From assembly GCF_001421535.1 (NCBI RefSeq), contig NZ_LMKN01000001.1, forward strand, positions 372,001-436,000: a stretch of DNA of 64,000 nt, written 5' to 3'. Positions 60,796 through 64,000 of this stretch are shown one piece after another (position 1 is the stretch's first letter; each line of letters opens with the position of its first letter). Under the pieces are notes generated by a model. That model was not told where the DNA came from. It saw nothing but the letters and a program-made list of their open reading frames with translations, and did not search any database. The DNA comes from Sphingomonas sp. Leaf20 (GTDB lineage: Bacteria > Pseudomonadota > Alphaproteobacteria > Sphingomonadales > Sphingomonadaceae). The translations under genes and the position numbers were made by a program.

Positions 60796-60849
60796 CGGTT
60801 TCCTAAACCGTAGGCCGCGTGTTCAAATCTCGCCGGGGGCACCAGCTTT
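60796..60849 (+). other. attR (right prophage attachment site)
   Basis: 54 bp identical to attL; contains the anticodon-to-CCA part of tRNA-Arg without the 5' half, so it is not a functional tRNA. The 60628-60795 gap between methyltransferase and attR has no credible gene. Confidence 0.95.
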
Positions 60850-60930
60850 CACGACGCATGCGCCTTCGTTGAACGCGGTGCCGTGCCTGCATGCGCTTCA
60901 AACGCCAGGCTAACGCGCGCGATGCGCGTG

Positions 60931-61371
60931 TCAGTTCACCTTGTTCGGCGGAACCACCGGCAGCAGCAAAGGCGCGATTGGCACGCCGTCATCGATCAGC
61001 GCGCGCGCTTCGGCGACACTGGCCTCGCCATAGATCGCACCCGACGTCTCGTCGCCCAGATGCATCGCCCGCGCGCGATCGGCGAACCGGTCTCCGACCC
61101 ATTTGGATGTCTTGAGCGCCTCCGCCTGGAACGCGGCCAGCGCGGTGACGGCGGCCTTTGCGGCCTCTGGCGAGAACTTGCCCGACCGCTCAGGCCGGCT
61201 GTTGCCCTTGCTCGCGATCGCTGGCGCCATCACCGCCTTGCCCACGTCATGATCGTCGCAGAGCGGACAGCGGACCTGCCCCTTCGCGCGCTGTGCGTCA
61301 TAGGCTGCGGTCGATCCGAACCAAGCTTCGAACACATGATCCCGGCTGCATTTGAGATCGAAGACGATCAT
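60931..61371 (-). CDS. DUF1178 family protein
   Basis: 146 aa. Starts MIVFDLKCSRDHVFEAWFGS with a zinc-ribbon pair (C8 and CPLC near residue 35), a Ser/Lys-rich middle and the conserved end (DRARAMHLGDETSGAIYGEA, then GVPIAPLLLP). A small conserved alphaproteobacterial protein of unknown function. ATGA overlap with the upstream nitrilase gene. Confidence 0.9.
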   Translation of the reverse strand: MIVFDLKCSRDHVFEAWFGSTAAYDAQRAKGQVRCPLCDDHDVGKAVMAPAIASKGNSRPERSGKFSPEAAKAAVTALAAFQAEALKTSKWVGDRFADRARAMHLGDETSGAIYGEASVAEARALIDDGVPIAPLLLPVVPPNKVN

Positions 61372-62195
61372 CGAACCACGGTCACGCGCGGGATCGCGCG
61401 TCGGTGCGACAGTGCCGGGATCCGCGCGCGGACGTCGTCGAGCCGCGCCGGGTCGATGTCGGCGAATTGCAGACCCGCCGCTTCGCGCATGTCGAGGATG
61501 ACATCGCCCCAGGGGTCGATCACCAGCGAATGCCCATAGGTCGCGCGGCCGTCGGCGTGGATACCGGTCTGCGCCGCCGCGACGACGAATGCCCCCGCCT
61601 CGATCGCACGCGCGCGCAACAACACTTCCCAGTGCGCACGGCCGGTCGGCTGCGTGAACGCGGCCGGCACCGACAACAGCGTCGCGCCGGCGTCGCTCAG
61701 CGCGCGGTAGAGATCGGGAAACCGCACGTCGTAACAGATCGATGTCCCCAGCATCCCGGCGGGGGTCTCGACAACCGTCGCCGTCTCGCCGGCAGCATAG
61801 GCCGCGGATTCGCGCCAGCTCTCGCCAGTCGGCAGATCGACGTCGAACAGATGGAGCTTGTCGTAGCGCGCGCGGATCGCACCCTCCGCATCGATCACGA
61901 ACCCGCGATTGGCGAATTTTCCGTCGGCGCGCCGGATAGCGAGCGACCCGAGATGGACCCAGAGTCCGGCGTCTGCCGCCGCGTGCCGCACCGACGAGAG
62001 AACTGCGTCGTCAGCTTCCGTGGTGATCGAGGCCGATCCGCGTGCGCGATCACGATCGATCAGCCCCGACATTTCAGGCGTGAACAGCATTGCCGCACCC
62101 CCCGCCGCCGCCGCCTGGATCGCATCGACAAGCGTCTCGGCATTGCCGGCGGGATCGATCCCGCTGGTCATCTGAAGGACGCCGATCCGTGGCAT
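61368..62195 (-). CDS. carbon-nitrogen hydrolase (nitrilase/omega-amidase family)
   Basis: 275 aa. The catalytic triad segments are visible: Glu in FTPEMSG, Lys in RYDKLHLFDVDL and Cys in GTSICYDVRFPDLYR. The family includes Nit1/Nit2 (deaminated glutathione amidase, omega-amidase). Overlaps grxC start-stop (TGATG) and DUF1178 (ATGA). A role in repairing deaminated glutathione fits the grxC neighbour but is inferred. Confidence 0.9.
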   Translation of the reverse strand: MPRIGVLQMTSGIDPAGNAETLVDAIQAAAAGGAAMLFTPEMSGLIDRDRARGSASITTEADDAVLSSVRHAAADAGLWVHLGSLAIRRADGKFANRGFVIDAEGAIRARYDKLHLFDVDLPTGESWRESAAYAAGETATVVETPAGMLGTSICYDVRFPDLYRALSDAGATLLSVPAAFTQPTGRAHWEVLLRARAIEAGAFVVAAAQTGIHADGRATYGHSLVIDPWGDVILDMREAAGLQFADIDPARLDDVRARIPALSHRRAIPRVTVVR

Positions 62196-62449
62196 CAGGT
62201 CAGCAGCGGGTCCAGCCCACCCCTGGCATCCAGTGCCGCCAGGTCGTCGGAGCCGCCGATATGGCGCCCGTCGATGAAGACCTGCGGCATCGTCATGCGA
62301 CCGCCGGAGCGCTCGACCATCTCTGCCTTTTTCGGGCCGCCCATCGTCACGTCGAACGTTTCGGGCTCGACGCCCTTGGATGCGAGAAGCTTCATCGCCC
62401 GCGAGCAATAGGGGCAGAATTGCTTGATGTAGATTTCAACTTTTGCCAT
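62195..62449 (-). CDS. grxC: glutaredoxin 3
   Basis: 84 aa thioredoxin fold with the CPYC redox site (IKQFCPYCSRAMKLL) and cis-proline and glutathione-binding segments (TMPQVFIDGRHIGGSDDL). Reduces disulfides and glutathione mixed disulfides. The start at MAKVEIYIK is the usual one. Confidence 0.94.
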   Translation of the reverse strand: MAKVEIYIKQFCPYCSRAMKLLASKGVEPETFDVTMGGPKKAEMVERSGGRMTMPQVFIDGRHIGGSDDLAALDARGGLDPLLT

Positions 62450-62480
62450 GTTTCCCACCTGTGGTCTCACCCCTGGCTTG

Positions 62481-63218
62481 TCAATAATCTCCGGTCTCGG
62501 GCAGCACTCTCGCCCAGCACAGGATCGTCACGGACCGCGCACCCGCCGACCGCAGCACGCGCGTGCAGGCATCTGTCGTCGCACCGCTCGCACAGACGTC
62601 GTCGACGAGCACCACGGCCTTGTCGCGCACGCGTCCCTCCCGGCTGGCCTCGCCGCTGATCGCGAACGCCCCCGCGACGGTTCTTGCCCGCGCGCGGCCG
62701 CCAAGCCCGCGCAGCGACAGCGTCTGACGCCGACGCAGCAGCGCATCATGATCGACCGGAACCCCCGACCGCGACGCCACGCCCGCCGCGATCAGCCCGG
62801 CCTGGTTGAACCCGCGCGACCAGAGCCGCCAGCGATGCAGCGGAACGGGGACGATCAGGTCGGCCCCGTCTGGCAGCAACCGCGCCATCGGCCCCGCCAT
62901 CGTCTCGGCAAACGCGATACGCCCGCCATATTTCAACCGGAGCGCGAGACTGCGCGCGACCGGCCCATAGGCCACCGCGGCGCGCAGACCCGCGTGACGC
63001 GGCGGATCCGCCAGACAAACGGCGCACCGCGCGTCGTCGCCGCGATCATGCGCGAACGGCAGGTTGCACGCCGCACACCAGGGCGGACCGAGGAACCGCA
63101 GGCTGTTCCAGCACGTCGCACAGAAACGGTGATCGGCCGCGACAGGAGTCCCGCATCCGGGGCATCGCGGCGGCAGCGCCAGCCGCGCGGCCGCGCCAAT
63201 CGGATCGAGCCATCGCAC
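62481..63218 (-). CDS. comF: ComF family phosphoribosyltransferase-like protein
   Basis: 245 aa from GTG. Zinc-ribbon cysteines (CPGCGTPV, CATCW, CAAC, CAVC) then a PRTase domain with the signature VVLVDDVCASGATTDACTRVL. Related to DNA-uptake ComFC/GntX. First gene of the leftward operon; 31 bp before grxC. Confidence 0.9.
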   Translation of the reverse strand: MRWLDPIGAAARLALPPRCPGCGTPVAADHRFCATCWNSLRFLGPPWCAACNLPFAHDRGDDARCAVCLADPPRHAGLRAAVAYGPVARSLALRLKYGGRIAFAETMAGPMARLLPDGADLIVPVPLHRWRLWSRGFNQAGLIAAGVASRSGVPVDHDALLRRRQTLSLRGLGGRARARTVAGAFAISGEASREGRVRDKAVVLVDDVCASGATTDACTRVLRSAGARSVTILCWARVLPETGDY

Positions 63219-63259
63219 GCACCCTTGTCGTCAAACCATGCACGCGGCACAAGCACGGC

Positions 63260-64000
63260 GTGCAAACCCCCGATCCCCACCACGCCGCGCCCGAGATATT
63301 CGACCGTGCCGCCCGCCGGACCCGCCGCGATCGCGCGGCGCCGGTCTATGGCGATCATGATTTCGTCCGCGCGACGATGCTCGACGGAATCGCCGAGCGA
63401 CTCGGTGCGGTGAAACGCGATTTCGTCGACGTGCTCGATCTTGGCAGCTTCGACGGCGCGTTCGTCCCGCCGCCCGGCGCGCGCGTCGCGCGGTGCGATG
63501 CGGGATATGCGTTTGCCGCGGCTCATGGCGGCGTCCAGGCAGACGAGGATCGCCTGCCGTTCGCCGATGCCTCGTTCGACCTCGTGATCAGTGCGGGCGT
63601 CCTCGATCAGGTCAACGACCTGCCCGGCGCATTGAGCCTGATCCGCCGGGTGCTGCGGCCCGACGGCCTCTTCCTTGGCGCGTTCGCGGGCGCGGGCAGC
63701 CTGCCCGCGTTGCGCGGCGCGCTGCGGATGGCAGAGGCAGAGCGTCCCGCCGCGCGTCTGCATCCGCAGATCGACGTGCGGTCCTCGGGGGATCTGCTGA
63801 TGCGCGCGGGGTTCGCGCTTCCCGTTGCCGATGTCGAGACGCTGAATGTCGGCTACCGCGACGTCGGGCGCCTGCTTGGCGACCTGCGCGGGATGGCGGC
63901 ATCGAACCTACTCGCGACGCGCACCGCGATGACGCGCAGCACGCTGGTCGCGCTGGCACAGGCCTTTGGTGCCGCAGGCGACGACGATGGCCGGACCGCC
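63260..64000 (+). CDS. SAM-dependent methyltransferase (BioC/NDUFAF5-like), partial
   Basis: 247 codons from a GTG at 63260 and open at the window edge. N-terminus (TPDPHHAAPEIFDRAARRTR), then motif I VLDLGSFDG, post-I CDAGYAF, motif II-like LPFADASFDLVISAGVLDQV and LRPDGLFLGAF. Homologous proteins beside comF in alphaproteobacteria are annotated as methyltransferases. Divergent from comF with 41 bp between; 3' end missing. Confidence 0.85.
   Translation, partial: MQTPDPHHAAPEIFDRAARRTRRDRAAPVYGDHDFVRATMLDGIAERLGAVKRDFVDVLDLGSFDGAFVPPPGARVARCDAGYAFAAAHGGVQADEDRLPFADASFDLVISAGVLDQVNDLPGALSLIRRVLRPDGLFLGAFAGAGSLPALRGALRMAEAERPAARLHPQIDVRSSGDLLMRAGFALPVADVETLNVGYRDVGRLLGDLRGMAASNLLATRTAMTRSTLVALAQAFGAAGDDDGRTA

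Larger units (their letters stand above)
17424..60849. mobile_element. temperate siphophage prophage integrated in tRNA-Arg(CCT)
   Basis: A perfect 54-bp direct repeat (17424-17477 and 60796-60849) flanks about 43.4 kb holding integrase, excisionase, repressor with operators, replication, packaging, capsid, long non-contractile tail, lysis and cargo genes in order. No transposase and no obvious pseudogene interrupts the structural block, so the element looks intact. Tail-tube, gpG/GT and tape-measure genes with no sheath gene indicate a siphophage. Confidence 0.95.

Noticed and set aside
60624..60842. Small leftward frames between the methyltransferase and attR
   Set aside because: They run through attR, have Arg/Gly-rich composition and lack an SD; only an ATGA overlap supports them.
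60796..60849. A second tRNA-Arg gene
   Set aside because: Only the 3' part is present; there is no acceptor 5' strand or D-arm. It is attR.
17424..60849. Contractile-tail (myophage) or transposable Mu-like phage
   Set aside because: The capsid domain is Mu gpT-like, but there is no tail sheath, baseplate wedge set or DDE transposase; a tyrosine integrase with att sites and gpG/GT indicate a lambda-like siphophage.

Overview
The window is G+C-rich alphaproteobacterial chromosome, most likely from a sphingomonad (Sphingomonas or a close relative). This rests on codon and base use, the gene neighbourhoods (serB/miaA/ilvBN/ilvC/leuA on the left; comF/glutaredoxin/nitrilase/DUF1178 on the right) and short palindromic intergenic repeats of the sphingomonad kind. 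No 16S rRNA gene or named marker was available, so the genus is an inference.

Left chromosomal arm (1-17395): a leftward operon of a ParA-type ATPase, a ribbon-helix-helix protein and a TPR lipoprotein cut by the window edge; a Sel1/SPOR envelope protein; a Crp/Fnr regulator; serB; miaA; the branched-chain amino acid genes ilvB, ilvN and ilvC; a YceI protein; leuA, preceded by a leucine-rich leader peptide and a hairpin that look like an attenuator; a pterin operon (folE, short-chain reductase, folB); a glutathione-dependent formaldehyde detoxification operon (adhC, VOC protein, fghA); and two small stress-type proteins (DUF2945, SWIB).

Prophage (17424-60849, about 43.4 kb): a complete-looking temperate siphophage genome integrated into the 3' part of a tRNA-Arg(CCT) gene, bounded by a perfect 54-bp direct repeat. 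Order: integrase and excisionase; a leftward operon of five genes linked by 4-nt overlaps; a LexA/CI-type repressor between two operator clusters (five copies of the palindrome GTAGGA-N4-TCCTAC); a rightward early operon (Cro-like protein, regulators, replication genes); a bidirectional terminator and a periplasmic moron; a candidate late promoter followed at once by a terminator; then packaging, head and tail genes (small and large terminase, gpW, portal, a ClpP-like protease fused to the major capsid protein, cement protein, connectors, tail tube, gpG/gpGT with a -1 slippery site, tape measure with an M15 peptidase domain, distal tail proteins, a 1564-aa host-specificity protein); lysis genes (two membrane proteins, endolysin, Rz/Rz1); two surface-polysaccharide type proteins (SGNH hydrolase, beta-helix); and a variable cargo end (acyltransferase, many small unknown genes, a 247-aa unknown protein, a cytosine-C5 methyltransferase with seven internal repeats) before attR.

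Right chromosomal arm (60850-64000): a leftward operon comF, grxC, carbon-nitrogen hydrolase and DUF1178, and a divergent SAM methyltransferase that runs off the window.

How the parts work together: the repressor is placed to silence both early promoters through the shared palindromes; the head, tail and lysis genes are one long rightward late block; the cargo end looks like lysogenic conversion (surface acylation, DNA modification, possible immunity). The most distinctive signals are a repeated 10-mer in both orientations in and around the small terminase gene, the operator set, the GGGAAAC frameshift, the repeat-bearing methyltransferase and the leuA leader.
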